Shown here: one piece after another, positions 54,299 through 63,959 of the stretch
Position numbering within the stretch: position 1 is the stretch's first letter
How the letters are laid out: every line of letters starts with the position of its first letter
Assembly: GCA_045576455.1 (NCBI GenBank)
Contig: JAZNGM010000001.1
Location: forward strand, 186,001 to 250,000
DNA: 64,000 nucleotides
Direction of reading: 5' to 3'
Source: RGIG4034 sp045576455
Lineage (GTDB): Bacteria; Bacillota; Clostridia; Lachnospirales; Lachnospiraceae
The notes under the pieces: generated by a model
The model's input: only the letters and a program-made list of their open reading frames with translations
The model's database searches: none
Told to the model about the DNA's origin: nothing
Translations under genes and position numbers: made by a program

Positions 54299-56752
54299 AT
54301 GGGTGATAAAAAGTTTATTTCCATAAAAAACTTAATAAAAATAGGAATTATTTGTTTGTGTACCATAGGTTTTTTATGGGTTGCAATATCGGGTAATACG
54401 GTTAATAGGGATATTTCTTCAACGTTAGGCGATAGTGACCGTCCTACCGGTCCCATTAGTGAAACGCAACTGGTTACCCAGTATTTTGTTCCTAAATACA
54501 ATTATATTGAGAAAATTGATGTATTGTTTAATACCGTTAATATGGAGGCGACAAGCGGTAACGTAATTCTGTGGCTCTTTGAAGTGAACGGAACAGAGGC
54601 AAAGGGGGCCAAAATACCTGTAACTGACATTAAGGCCTGGGATTACACGACATTTACCCTGGATGCCGAAGTAGAAGCGGGAAAAGAATATGCGTATACT
54701 TTGTATATGGAGGGTACTAAAGATAACGGTCCGTGTGTGATGTATAGACCAATGCTTACTTCGGGCCCTTCGGAACACAAAGGAATGTCTTATTGCGAAG
54801 AAGGAATCGACAATGCTTCGGTTGCAGTACGTTATTATTATGCATATGGACTTAGTAAGGTACAAATATGTGTATATGCATTGTTTGCACTATTTGCAGG
54901 ACTTGTTTTGTGGGAAGCCTTTACTCATATAGTCACGGAAAAGTTTCTTGAGAAATCAATCAGTGTAACATTAGTCTGTCGGATTATGTTGACGGTGTTA
55001 CTTGCGTTAGTTCTGTTTGTTGCAACGTATTTGACTTTAGTGAGCAAACGCTTTGGTGGCGGAAAACTTGATTTTATAACGTATGGATTGGGCATTTTGG
55101 GACTGGGCATTTTCTTGCTTATCGCCATATGGAAAAGCAGATTTTCTATTCCCTGTAAAGAAAAAATATTAAATACTTCCAATGTAACGGCTCTTGTCCG
55201 TATTGGCGCGATTGCATATTATATAGTTCAATATGCTGACTATTATAATTCCGGTATTAATTATGGTCATTATTTGTCAACCTGTCACATGAATGTTGCG
55301 ATAGGTGTGTTTTTGCTTACGTTCTTTTCGTTAAAAGAAATTATTTCCGTGCCGACAATCATATATTCCGTAATTCATTTGGGCTTTTCTTACGGATGGA
55401 TGTTTATGCACACCTATGATGTTGAAACAACAGCTTTATACAAAGTAGCTATTCTTGCCACGTGGGCATTGGGGATTGTTGTTATCAGGACAGTTATTAA
55501 CCTGATTAGAGGCAAGGTCAGACGTTTTTCTTGGGTTTATACCATTCTTATGGTGTTGTTCCTAACGTTGATGGTAGCATTCAGACATGGAAAGCAATGG
55601 CCGTTTCTTATTATTATTTATTTTGGTATTTTCTATCTTCAAAAGATTGAAAAAGATAAGATGTATGCACTGCTTAATCATTTCGCCTGGGGGGTTATGG
55701 TATCGTTTTGCTATATAACGATTCAGTCTCTTTTATACAGACCATATCATTATACGATATGCCGTTATCCCGCACTTTTTGCATCAGAGGCGATATGGGG
55801 TGTGTATCTTTCGCTTGTTTTTGCCGTATTGTTAACTAAGATATTTATTGAACATATGAAAAATAAATCTTTTGCACATATGTGGTTTTACTATCTTTTG
55901 TATGCGTTTTGTTCGGTATATATTATTTTTAGTGTATCAAGAACGGCGATGCTGGTTGTTGCGGCGGTTACTGTAAGCCTTATTGTTTTGTTATTTACCA
56001 TATCTAAGCAGTATGTTATGCGAATGCTGAAAATAGTATTGCTCGGACTGGGGATTACGGTTTTACTGCTTCCGGGAATATATACATTAATCCGTACGGT
56101 TCCTGCGATTGTCGGAAAACCGTTATTACACAGGTATGATACACGGTATGAGTTGTTTGTGCTTGAGGAAGACCCGCCGGATTCTCCTAAGTATATTACG
56201 GTTGCTAAGGTAATGAGCTTCCTGCTTGACCGGAGTATGGCAACTATTCTGGGAAATAACCAGATGGCAGGAGGACGCTTTAATGAAGACGGAAAATGGC
56301 AGGATTATCCTGATTATTATCTTGAATCCTTAGACAATGCGTACGACAGAACCGGTGGACGTATGGACATTTATATGGCGTACCTTAAAAATTTAAATCT
56401 TACGGGACATGATGAGATTGCGCTTGCGGCAGAAAAAGAAACCTATGTGCATGCGCACAATGCCTTTTTGCAGGTGGCACATGATTACGGCATTTTTACG
56501 GGAATAGCATTTTTGCTTGTAGGGTTGTGTGCTCTTATACGTAGTTTTACTTATGCAAGGAATAAATCGGTGGATAGTCTCTTTACGCTTTTGCCGTTCA
56601 CTGTTATAATTGCATTTGGAGTAGCGAGTCTTACGGAATGGACTTTTCATCCGAGTGTGCCGTTTACGTTAGCGTTGTTTTTAATGCAGGCACCGTTATT
56701 ATCTCCGATTAAGAAGGAAATGATTAATGAAGAAACGGGTATTAAATTCTAA
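54299..56752 (+). CDS. O-antigen-ligase/Wzy-like membrane protein with N-terminal extracytoplasmic module
   Basis: 817 residues. After a first helix (about 13-33) comes an extracytoplasmic module with QYFVPKYNYIEKIDVLFNTV, similar to that in the GT-C enzyme just upstream, then about 12 membrane helices. A large loop near residues 600-710 ends in THAHNAFLQVAHDYGIF-like sequence (VHAHNAFLQVAHDYG), the His-Asn motif of WaaL/Wzy ligases and polymerases. In a Gram-positive cell such a protein would join the glycan to an acceptor or polymerise it outside the membrane. It starts 9 bases after the GT-C gene and overlaps the next by 26 bases. Confidence 0.82.
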   Translation: MGDKKFISIKNLIKIGIICLCTIGFLWVAISGNTVNRDISSTLGDSDRPTGPISETQLVTQYFVPKYNYIEKIDVLFNTVNMEATSGNVILWLFEVNGTEAKGAKIPVTDIKAWDYTTFTLDAEVEAGKEYAYTLYMEGTKDNGPCVMYRPMLTSGPSEHKGMSYCEEGIDNASVAVRYYYAYGLSKVQICVYALFALFAGLVLWEAFTHIVTEKFLEKSISVTLVCRIMLTVLLALVLFVATYLTLVSKRFGGGKLDFITYGLGILGLGIFLLIAIWKSRFSIPCKEKILNTSNVTALVRIGAIAYYIVQYADYYNSGINYGHYLSTCHMNVAIGVFLLTFFSLKEIISVPTIIYSVIHLGFSYGWMFMHTYDVETTALYKVAILATWALGIVVIRTVINLIRGKVRRFSWVYTILMVLFLTLMVAFRHGKQWPFLIIIYFGIFYLQKIEKDKMYALLNHFAWGVMVSFCYITIQSLLYRPYHYTICRYPALFASEAIWGVYLSLVFAVLLTKIFIEHMKNKSFAHMWFYYLLYAFCSVYIIFSVSRTAMLVVAAVTVSLIVLLFTISKQYVMRMLKIVLLGLGITVLLLPGIYTLIRTVPAIVGKPLLHRYDTRYELFVLEEDPPDSPKYITVAKVMSFLLDRSMATILGNNQMAGGRFNEDGKWQDYPDYYLESLDNAYDRTGGRMDIYMAYLKNLNLTGHDEIALAAEKETYVHAHNAFLQVAHDYGIFTGIAFLLVGLCALIRSFTYARNKSVDSLFTLLPFTVIIAFGVASLTEWTFHPSVPFTLALFLMQAPLLSPIKKEMINEETGIKF

Positions 56753-58586
56753 ACTGATAACAAGAAGAATATTTCTGATTATATATGATATTTTAGCAAT
56801 AATCGTTGCGTGTTTTTCGCCGCTTGTTATGCGCTATGAATTTCACCTTAATGAGATTCCGACCATGTTTATTGATTCAGTATGGTGGGTTATCCCATTT
56901 ACGATAGTTTTTACCTTAGTTATTTTTTATGTGTTAAGACTGTATCATAGCTTGTGGGCATATGCGGGTGTTACGGAAATGCAGAACATTATGGCGGCTT
57001 GTGTAATCAGTGCAGCTTTACAGGCGCTTACGCTTATGTTTTCTAATCACAGCGTGCCGAGAAGTTACTATTTTATTTATGCACTTTGTCTGATTGCCTT
57101 TACCATGCTTTCACGTTTTGCATACCGGTTTGCACGCGATAACAAGCATAGAAGACATAATGCCAAGAATGGGACGGCAGTTATGGTCATTGGCGCAGGA
57201 GATGCCGGTAATGTTATTATCAAAGAGATTAATAACAGTTATTATTCCACGATGTCTATAAAATGCATTATCGATGATGACCCGGATAAATGGGGACGTT
57301 ATGTACAAGGGATAAAGGTTATCGGCGGAAGAGAAAGCATTATAGAAAATGCTTCCTTATACGGTATTGATGAAATTATTATTGCGATACCTTCAGCACC
57401 AAAAAGAGTAATTAAGGATATTATCACGATTTGTCAGGAGACAAATTGTAAACTTAGGACACTTCCCGGTATGTACCAGTTGGTAAATGGGGAAGTCGAT
57501 ATAAGCAAGTTAAGGGATGTAGATGTTGAAGACCTTTTGGGACGTGATCCGATTAAGGTTGATTTGGAATCCATTCTCACATATGTGAAGGGTAAAACCG
57601 TGCTTGTTACCGGCGGTGGTGGTTCTATCGGAAGTGAATTGTGCCGTCAGGTTGCCATGCATCAACCAAAGCAGTTAATTATTATTGATATATACGAAAA
57701 CAGTGCTTACGATGTGGAGCAGGAGCTCAAACAACGTTATCCGGAACTGGATTTGGTTGTACTTATTGCTTCGGTACGTAATACAAACCGCATGAATAAA
57801 ATATTCGAGGAATATAAACCGGATATCGTGTATCATGCGGCAGCTCATAAGCATGTTCCGCTTATGGAAAAGAGCCCGAATGAAGCTATTAAGAACAATG
57901 TATTTGGTACATGGAAAACGGCGCAGGCAGCAGCGTATGCCGGTGTTAAGAAGTTTGTTATGATATCTACGGATAAGGCGGTTAATCCTACGAATATTAT
58001 GGGAGCCAGCAAGCGTATCTGTGAGATGATTATCCAGACGTTTAACAGACACTATGACACGGAATTTGTAGCGGTCCGTTTTGGTAATGTATTAGGAAGT
58101 AACGGAAGTGTTATTCCTCTTTTCAGAAAACAGATTGAGATGGGGGGACCGGTAACGGTAACGCATCCTGATATAATACGATATTTTATGACAATTCCGG
58201 AAGCGGTATCGTTGGTACTGCAGGCAGGTGTATATGCCAAAGGCGGAGAAATATTTGTACTTGATATGGGAGAGCCGGTAAGGATCCTGGATTTAGCTAA
58301 GAATTTAATAAGGTTATCCGGATATAAGGTGGATGAGGATATACAGATTGTATTTACAGGTCTGCGTCCGGGCGAGAAGTTATACGAAGAACTTCTGATG
58401 GAAGAAGAAGGTTTGAAAGACACGGATAATAAACTGATTCATATCGGTAAGCCGATTGAGATTGATGAGGATAGATTTTTTGCCCAGCTTAAGGAATTAA
58501 AGGCAGCAACGACAGCCGAAGAAGAGGATGTAAGAAGAATGGTGCAGGAAATTGTTCCTACGTATATGCCACAGAAATTTGAGTAA
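56727..58586 (+). CDS. Membrane NDP-sugar 4,6-dehydratase (PglF/CapD-like)
   Basis: 619 residues with four N-terminal membrane helices (within 10-130), a Rossmann-like linker domain (about 145-260; VIGAGDAGNVIIKEI) and the catalytic SDR domain (VTGGGGSIGSELCRQVAMHQ near 291, HAAAHKHVPLMEKSPNEAIK near 372, STDKAVNPTNIMGASKR near 417). The Met in place of the usual catalytic Tyr is normal for this retaining family. It converts UDP-HexNAc to the 4-keto-6-deoxy sugar used for bacillosamine-like sugars. An aminotransferase and a PglC-like enzyme follow, matching PglF-PglE-PglC. It overlaps the ligase gene by 26 bases. Confidence 0.9.
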   Translation: MKKRVLNSKLITRRIFLIIYDILAIIVACFSPLVMRYEFHLNEIPTMFIDSVWWVIPFTIVFTLVIFYVLRLYHSLWAYAGVTEMQNIMAACVISAALQALTLMFSNHSVPRSYYFIYALCLIAFTMLSRFAYRFARDNKHRRHNAKNGTAVMVIGAGDAGNVIIKEINNSYYSTMSIKCIIDDDPDKWGRYVQGIKVIGGRESIIENASLYGIDEIIIAIPSAPKRVIKDIITICQETNCKLRTLPGMYQLVNGEVDISKLRDVDVEDLLGRDPIKVDLESILTYVKGKTVLVTGGGGSIGSELCRQVAMHQPKQLIIIDIYENSAYDVEQELKQRYPELDLVVLIASVRNTNRMNKIFEEYKPDIVYHAAAHKHVPLMEKSPNEAIKNNVFGTWKTAQAAAYAGVKKFVMISTDKAVNPTNIMGASKRICEMIIQTFNRHYDTEFVAVRFGNVLGSNGSVIPLFRKQIEMGGPVTVTHPDIIRYFMTIPEAVSLVLQAGVYAKGGEIFVLDMGEPVRILDLAKNLIRLSGYKVDEDIQIVFTGLRPGEKLYEELLMEEEGLKDTDNKLIHIGKPIEIDEDRFFAQLKELKAATTAEEEDVRRMVQEIVPTYMPQKFE

Positions 58587-58607
58587 TCAGAAAGAAGTGT
58601 TTATGTA

Positions 58608-59762
58608 ATGGGAAAGAGAATTTATTTATCCTGTCCTACCATGCATGGGGAGGAGCAGGAATATGTTAAGGAAGCATTTGATACAAATTGGGTGGCACCA
58701 TTAGGACCGCATGTGGATGCTTTTGAACGGGAAGTGTGCGAGTATGTTAAAAGCCACGGAGAAGAAACAGAGGATAAACCGCTTTACGCCGCAGCACTTA
58801 GTGCGGGAACGGCTGCCATTCATCTTGCGATTAAGCTGCTTGATATTAAAAAAGACGATGTAGTGTTTGTTTCATCACTTACGTTCTCTGCTACCTGTAA
58901 TCCGATTGTATATGAGAATGCCACACCGGTGTTTATAGATTCTGAAAAGGATACCTGGAACATGTCTCCGGAGGCATTGAAAAAAGCGTATGAAAAATAT
59001 CCAAATCCTAAAGCGGTGATTATTGTTCACTTGTACGGAACACCAGCCAAAATGGATGAAATATGTGCTATATGTAAAGAGCACAATACACCGATAATTG
59101 AAGATGCGGCAGAATCAATGAGTGCTACGTTTATGGGAAAACAAACCGGAACGTTTGGTACATTCGGCATTTTTTCTTTTAATGGGAATAAGATTATTAC
59201 AACTTCTGGCGGTGGAATGTTGATTTCCGACGATGAAGCGATGATTAAAAGAGCGAGATTTCTTGCAACCCAGGCAAGAGATCCGGCACCCCACTATCAG
59301 CATTCGGTAATAGGATATAATTACCGTATGAGTAATGTAACGGCAGGAATCGGCCGGGGACAGTTATTACATCTGGATGAACATAAAGCAAAGAAGAAAG
59401 AAATATATGATAGTTATAAAAATGCTTTTTCAGATATCCCTGAGATTAAGATGAATCCCCTTAACCCGCATGCGGATGCCAATTGCTGGTTGAGCTGTAT
59501 GACTATCGAACCGGGCTCCAATGTAAAACCGATGGAGATTATTGATGCACTTGCGGCTCAAAATATTGAGTCACGTCCGATTTGGAAACCGATGCATTTA
59601 CAACCGGTTTTTGAGGGCTGTGATTTTGTTACAACGGAATCTGAGGGGAGTATAAGTGAGGATATTTTTGAAAGAGGCTTATGCTTGCCGAGTGATATTA
59701 AAAATACTAAGGAAGATATGGAACTGATTATTCAGATAGTCAGAAGCTTTTTTGGTAAATAA
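58608..59762 (+). CDS. DegT-family sugar aminotransferase (PglE-like)
   Basis: 384 residues. The start IYLSCPTMHGEEQEYVKEAF followed by DTNWVAPLGPHVDAFE is typical of PglE/LegC-type UDP-4-keto-sugar transaminases. LSAGTAAIHLAIKLL near 64 binds the cofactor phosphate, EDAAESMSATF is near 165 and the PLP lysine is K195 in FNGNKIITTSGGG. Position between a PglF-like dehydratase and a PglC-like priming enzyme supports synthesis of a UDP-4-amino-4,6-dideoxy-HexNAc. An ATG at 58608 follows an AGAAAG site. PglD, the N-acetyltransferase of the pathway, is not found as a separate gene. Confidence 0.88.
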   Translation: MGKRIYLSCPTMHGEEQEYVKEAFDTNWVAPLGPHVDAFEREVCEYVKSHGEETEDKPLYAAALSAGTAAIHLAIKLLDIKKDDVVFVSSLTFSATCNPIVYENATPVFIDSEKDTWNMSPEALKKAYEKYPNPKAVIIVHLYGTPAKMDEICAICKEHNTPIIEDAAESMSATFMGKQTGTFGTFGIFSFNGNKIITTSGGGMLISDDEAMIKRARFLATQARDPAPHYQHSVIGYNYRMSNVTAGIGRGQLLHLDEHKAKKKEIYDSYKNAFSDIPEIKMNPLNPHADANCWLSCMTIEPGSNVKPMEIIDALAAQNIESRPIWKPMHLQPVFEGCDFVTTESEGSISEDIFERGLCLPSDIKNTKEDMELIIQIVRSFFGK

Positions 59763-59783
59763 ACGAAACTAAGGGAAGAGACT

Positions 59784-61445
59784 ATGTATAGACGAATAGT
59801 AAAAAGATTCCTTGATATTGTATTATCGTTAACAGGGCTTATTGCATTAAGTCCTGTTATTCTTGTTCTTATGATACTTGTAAGATGCAAGCTCGGAAGT
59901 CCGATAATATTTAAGCAGGAAAGGCCGGGGTACAAAGAAAAGATTTTTACGCTTCGTAAATTCCGCACCATGACGGATGAACGTGACGAAAACGGTGAAC
60001 TGCTTCCGGATAATGTACGATTAACCAAGTTTGGATCTTTTTTGAGAAAAACGAGTCTGGATGAACTTCCGGAACTTTTTAATATTTTAAAAGGCGATAT
60101 GAGTCTGATAGGACCGCGTCCGTTGCTTGTGAGCTATCTTCCATATTATACTAAGCGAGAACAATTAAGACATACGGTAAGACCCGGCCTTACGGGGCTT
60201 GCACAGGTGAGTGGACGTAATTATATAGAGTGGGACAAACGTCTTGAGAAAGATGTGGAATATGTAGAGAACCTTTCATTTCTTATGGATGTGAAGGTGC
60301 TGTTTAAAACGATAAAAATTGTGTTTGAAAAAGAAGATGTGGCAGTAGATACGGATGTCGTGGAAGGCAATCTTGCGATAATCCGTGGAGAGAAGATGAA
60401 AAGTAACGGTTTTTCAGTTTATACACTTAAGGAAAGCGATAAGTGGCATGAGAAGTTAAAATTGTTCCCTAAGGCGGATGTATACTATTATCCTGAGTAT
60501 GCAGATGCTTTTTGTGTTAACGGTGACGGGGAACCTAATTGTCTGTGCTATGAAAAGGACGGATTCTGTGCCTTGAGCGTTGTGATGAAAAGGCCTGTTC
60601 CGAATCCGAAAAACGATGCATCACTCACCGGTTATTATGATTATGTGACACCATACGGTTACGGTGGTGTCTTGATGAACGACAGTGGAAATACAGAAGC
60701 TAAGCACCGTTTTTTTGAGGATTATAAAACGTTTTGCGAAAAAGAAAATATTGTAGCGGAATTTGTGCGTTTTCATCCGGTAATAAATAATGCCCATGCG
60801 GTTGATGATTTGTATCAGGTGATTGATCTTGGGCATACGGTTTGCATGGATACGGAAAGTGAAGAAATAATATGGCAGAATATTACGAGTAAAAACCGCA
60901 ATATGATCCGTAAGGCGGAGAAAAACGGTGTCGAAATACGGACCGGCAACAGCAAAGAACTATATGTAAAGTTTGAAGAAATATATAATGAGACGATGCG
61001 TAAGGTCGAGGCAGATGATTATTATTTCTTTAAAGAAGATTTTTATGATAGTATCCGGGAACGGCTAAAGGATAATGCAATGCTGTTTTATGCGGTTAAG
61101 GAAGAAGAAATTATTGCAATGTCCATTATTCTTTTTACGGAAGGTGCCATGCATTATCATTTGTCAGCTTCCAAAAGAGAATACCAGACGTATGCGCCGA
61201 CCAATCTGATTCTTTATAAGGCGGCATGCTGGGGCGCACAAAACGGCATGAAAACTTTCCACTTGGGCGGAGGTCTGGGAAGCCGTGAGGATCATTTGTA
61301 TCACTTTAAGAAGGAATTTAACCGGGGTGACGATACACAGTTTAGTATAGGCAAAAAAGTATGGATCCCTGAGATTTATGAAAAGCTGTGTGAGCAGACA
61401 GGGGCGGATCCTGATGCTTCATTTTTCCCTAGATACAGGGCATAA
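59784..61445 (+). CDS. PglC-like priming transferase fused to a FemAB/GNAT domain
   Basis: 553 residues. Residues 1-200 are a monotopic phosphoglycosyl transferase: reentrant helix RRIVKRFLDIVLSLTGLIAL, FTLRKFRTM, the catalytic dyad D93-E94 (TSLDELPELFN) and LIGPRPLLVSYLPYY. From about residue 205 to the end lies a FemAB-like GNAT domain (SKNRNMIRKAEKNGVEI near 370, YHLSASKREYQTYAPTNLIL near 457). A possible internal ATG at 60396 (residue 205) has GGAG five bases upstream and would give a free 349-residue acyltransferase. PglC loads a sugar phosphate on undecaprenyl phosphate; the second domain may acylate or aminoacylate the same 4-amino sugar, since PglD is missing (inference). Confidence 0.85.
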   Translation: MYRRIVKRFLDIVLSLTGLIALSPVILVLMILVRCKLGSPIIFKQERPGYKEKIFTLRKFRTMTDERDENGELLPDNVRLTKFGSFLRKTSLDELPELFNILKGDMSLIGPRPLLVSYLPYYTKREQLRHTVRPGLTGLAQVSGRNYIEWDKRLEKDVEYVENLSFLMDVKVLFKTIKIVFEKEDVAVDTDVVEGNLAIIRGEKMKSNGFSVYTLKESDKWHEKLKLFPKADVYYYPEYADAFCVNGDGEPNCLCYEKDGFCALSVVMKRPVPNPKNDASLTGYYDYVTPYGYGGVLMNDSGNTEAKHRFFEDYKTFCEKENIVAEFVRFHPVINNAHAVDDLYQVIDLGHTVCMDTESEEIIWQNITSKNRNMIRKAEKNGVEIRTGNSKELYVKFEEIYNETMRKVEADDYYFFKEDFYDSIRERLKDNAMLFYAVKEEEIIAMSIILFTEGAMHYHLSASKREYQTYAPTNLILYKAACWGAQNGMKTFHLGGGLGSREDHLYHFKKEFNRGDDTQFSIGKKVWIPEIYEKLCEQTGADPDASFFPRYRA

Positions 61446-61487
61446 GTTAAAGAAGTTGGTTATAATTAAGGCAGTGTGGAGATAATT

Positions 61488-62609
61488 ATGAAGAAAATTC
61501 TGATTCTGGCTAATAATGATATAGGGCTCTATAATTTCCGTAAGGAATTATTGGAGACACTTATTGCAAGAGGCTATGAACTTAATATTGCGCTTCCTTA
61601 CGGAGAATTTGTAGATAAAATGCAGGAAATGGGTTGCATATATTATCCGACAGAATTTGACAGAAGAGGAACCAATCCCATAAGTGAGCTTAAGATGGTG
61701 TCGATGTATAAGAAGATTATCAAAAAGGTAAAGCCGGATGTGGTTTTGACCTATACCATTAAGCCGAATATATACGGAGGATGTGCCTGTGCAACATTGA
61801 ATGTGCCGTATATTGTTAATGTGACGGGACTCGGAACGGCACTGGGAGAAAAAGGAATTTTGCAGTTTATTACGGTAAATATGTACCGCTATGCAATGCG
61901 CAATGCCTTTAAGATTCTTTTCCAGAACGATGATAATGAAGCGTTTTTTACAAAAAAGAGAATTGCGGTGGGAAGGCATGCCAGAATCCCCGGGTCGGGT
62001 GTTAATCTGGAGCGTTACAAGCCGCTTCCTTATCCAATGACACAGAGTGCGGAATTTCTGTTCATATCCCGTATATTAAGGGAAAAAGGAATTGATGAGT
62101 ATCTTGCTACGGCTGAAAAGATAAAAGAAAAATATCCGGATACGGTTTTCCGTATTTTGGGCTTCTGTGAAGATGATTCGGACAAACCGGATTCTTATAA
62201 AAAAAGAATAGAAAAGCTTGAAAAAGAAGGAATAGTGCATTTTGAAGGAATGCAGAAGGATATTATTCCGTTCCTTAGCAAGTCCCAATGTACCATACAT
62301 CCTTCCTTTTATCCGGAAGGAATGTCCAATGTGTGTCTGGAGAGTGCGGCAAGTGCACGCCCGGTTATCACAACACTTCATACCGGTTGTAAAGAAACGG
62401 TTGAGGATGGCGTAACAGGATTCCTTGTAAAGAAACAGGACGCCGGAGCATTGACGGCTGCGGTGGAAAAATTTCTGGAACTTCCGATGGAAGAACGTGC
62501 TAAGATGGGACAAATGGCACGCCTTAAGATGGAAAAGGAATTTGACAGAAAAATAGTAATTGAAGCGTATATAAAAGAGATTGAGAGTGCGTGTAATACT
62601 GTGGTATAA
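61488..62609 (+). CDS. Family 4 glycosyltransferase (PglA-like)
   Basis: 373 residues. It begins KILILANNDIGLYNFRKELL, has TYTIKPNIYGGCACATLNVP near 90 and GLGTALGEKG near 115, and a donor site FISRILREKGIDEYLATAEK near 191 and PSFYPEGMSNVCLESAASA near 274. This set is typical of GT4 enzymes that add a HexNAc to the first sugar after PglC-type priming (PglA, WbpT-like). The ATG at 61488 is chosen with TGGAG six bases upstream. Probably the second sugar transfer of the operon 2 glycan (inference). Confidence 0.88.
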   Translation: MKKILILANNDIGLYNFRKELLETLIARGYELNIALPYGEFVDKMQEMGCIYYPTEFDRRGTNPISELKMVSMYKKIIKKVKPDVVLTYTIKPNIYGGCACATLNVPYIVNVTGLGTALGEKGILQFITVNMYRYAMRNAFKILFQNDDNEAFFTKKRIAVGRHARIPGSGVNLERYKPLPYPMTQSAEFLFISRILREKGIDEYLATAEKIKEKYPDTVFRILGFCEDDSDKPDSYKKRIEKLEKEGIVHFEGMQKDIIPFLSKSQCTIHPSFYPEGMSNVCLESAASARPVITTLHTGCKETVEDGVTGFLVKKQDAGALTAAVEKFLELPMEERAKMGQMARLKMEKEFDRKIVIEAYIKEIESACNTVV

Positions 62610-62642
62610 TGTATTGTTACATAAGCAAACGTGGAGGTTAAA

Positions 62643-63959
62643 ATGAGTTTGTACGAAAAACTGGTTAATAAAGAAGCAAAATTATCACTTGTCGGACTTG
62701 GATATGTCGGAATGCCGATAGCAGTAGCATTTTCCAAAAAGGTAGATGTAATCGGATTTGACTTAAATAAGAATAAAATTGAATTATATAAAAACGGAAT
62801 TGATCCTACGCGGGAAGTCGGCGATGAGGGGATTAAAGCTTGTGCAGTTGATTTTACATCTGATGAAAGCAGACTTAAAGAAGCAAGTTTCCATATTGTA
62901 GCAGTGCCGACACCGGTTAATCCGGATCATACGCCGGATTTAACTCCGGTGGAAGGAGCAAGCAGAATTCTTGGAAGAAATCTTACCAAAGGAAGTATTG
63001 TTGTATTTGAATCAACGGTTTATCCGGGCGTAACCGAGGATGTCTGTGTTCCTATTCTTGAAAAGGAATCAGGCTTGAAATGTGGTGTTGATTTTAAGGT
63101 GGGATATTCTCCGGAGAGAATTAATCCGGGTGATAAGGTACATCGTCTTGAAACGATTATTAAGATTGTATCCGGTATGGATGAAGAAACACTGGATACA
63201 GTTGCGAAAGTATATGAGCTTGTAGTGGAGGCCGGTGTACACAGGGCGGAATCCATAAAGGTTGCGGAAGCGGCTAAAGTTATTGAAAACAGTCAACGGG
63301 ATATTAATATAGCGTTTATGAATGAGCTTTCCATTATTTTTAATAAAATGGGAATTGATACGAAAGCTGTTTTGGAAGCAGCAGGTACGAAGTGGAACTT
63401 CCTTAAATTCTTCCCGGGACTGGTAGGAGGACATTGTATCGGTGTTGACCCATATTACCTTACCTATAAGGCAGAGGAACTGGGATATCATTCACAGATT
63501 ATTTTGTCGGGCAGACGTATTAATGATGACATGGGTAAATATGTGGCAGAGTCTTTAGTTAAGAACCTGATAAAAGCTAACATTCCGGTTAACGGCGCAA
63601 AGGTGGGTATCTTAGGTTTTACTTTTAAGGAAAATTGCCCGGATACAAGAAACTCAAAAATCATAGACATTGTGCGGGAACTTCGTGAGTACGGTATTGA
63701 ACCGTTAATTACCGATCCTACAGCGGATAAGGAAGAGGCGGAAAGAGAGTACGGTATTGCTTTTTCTGCACAGGCAGATTTTGTGGATATGGATGCGGTT
63801 ATCCTTGCGGTTGCCCATAAAGAATATGAAAGTCTTACCATGGACGAGCTGGATGCCATGTATAAGGCGGATGCAAAGGTTAAAGTGTTAACGGATATTA
63901 AGGGAATGCTTAACCGTAAAGAATATGAGAATGCCGGTTATTTATACTGGAGGTTATAA
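62643..63959 (+). CDS. UDP-HexNAc 6-dehydrogenase (TviB/WbpO-like)
   Basis: NAD-dependent enzyme oxidising C6 of a UDP-N-acetylhexosamine to a uronic acid. 438 residues from the ATG at 62643 (GGAGG six bases upstream). Seen: SLVGLGYVGMPIAVAFSKKV near residue 14, AVPTPVNPDHTPDLTPVEGA near 88, ESTVYPGVTEDVC near 121 and the catalytic C265 in GGHCIGVDPYYLTYKA. These features fit the TviB/WbpO (UDP-GlcNAc or UDP-GalNAc) group more than UDP-glucose or UDP-ManNAc dehydrogenases. Another gene starts immediately after its stop codon. Confidence 0.9.
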   Translation: MSLYEKLVNKEAKLSLVGLGYVGMPIAVAFSKKVDVIGFDLNKNKIELYKNGIDPTREVGDEGIKACAVDFTSDESRLKEASFHIVAVPTPVNPDHTPDLTPVEGASRILGRNLTKGSIVVFESTVYPGVTEDVCVPILEKESGLKCGVDFKVGYSPERINPGDKVHRLETIIKIVSGMDEETLDTVAKVYELVVEAGVHRAESIKVAEAAKVIENSQRDINIAFMNELSIIFNKMGIDTKAVLEAAGTKWNFLKFFPGLVGGHCIGVDPYYLTYKAEELGYHSQIILSGRRINDDMGKYVAESLVKNLIKANIPVNGAKVGILGFTFKENCPDTRNSKIIDIVRELREYGIEPLITDPTADKEEAEREYGIAFSAQADFVDMDAVILAVAHKEYESLTMDELDAMYKADAKVKVLTDIKGMLNRKEYENAGYLYWRL

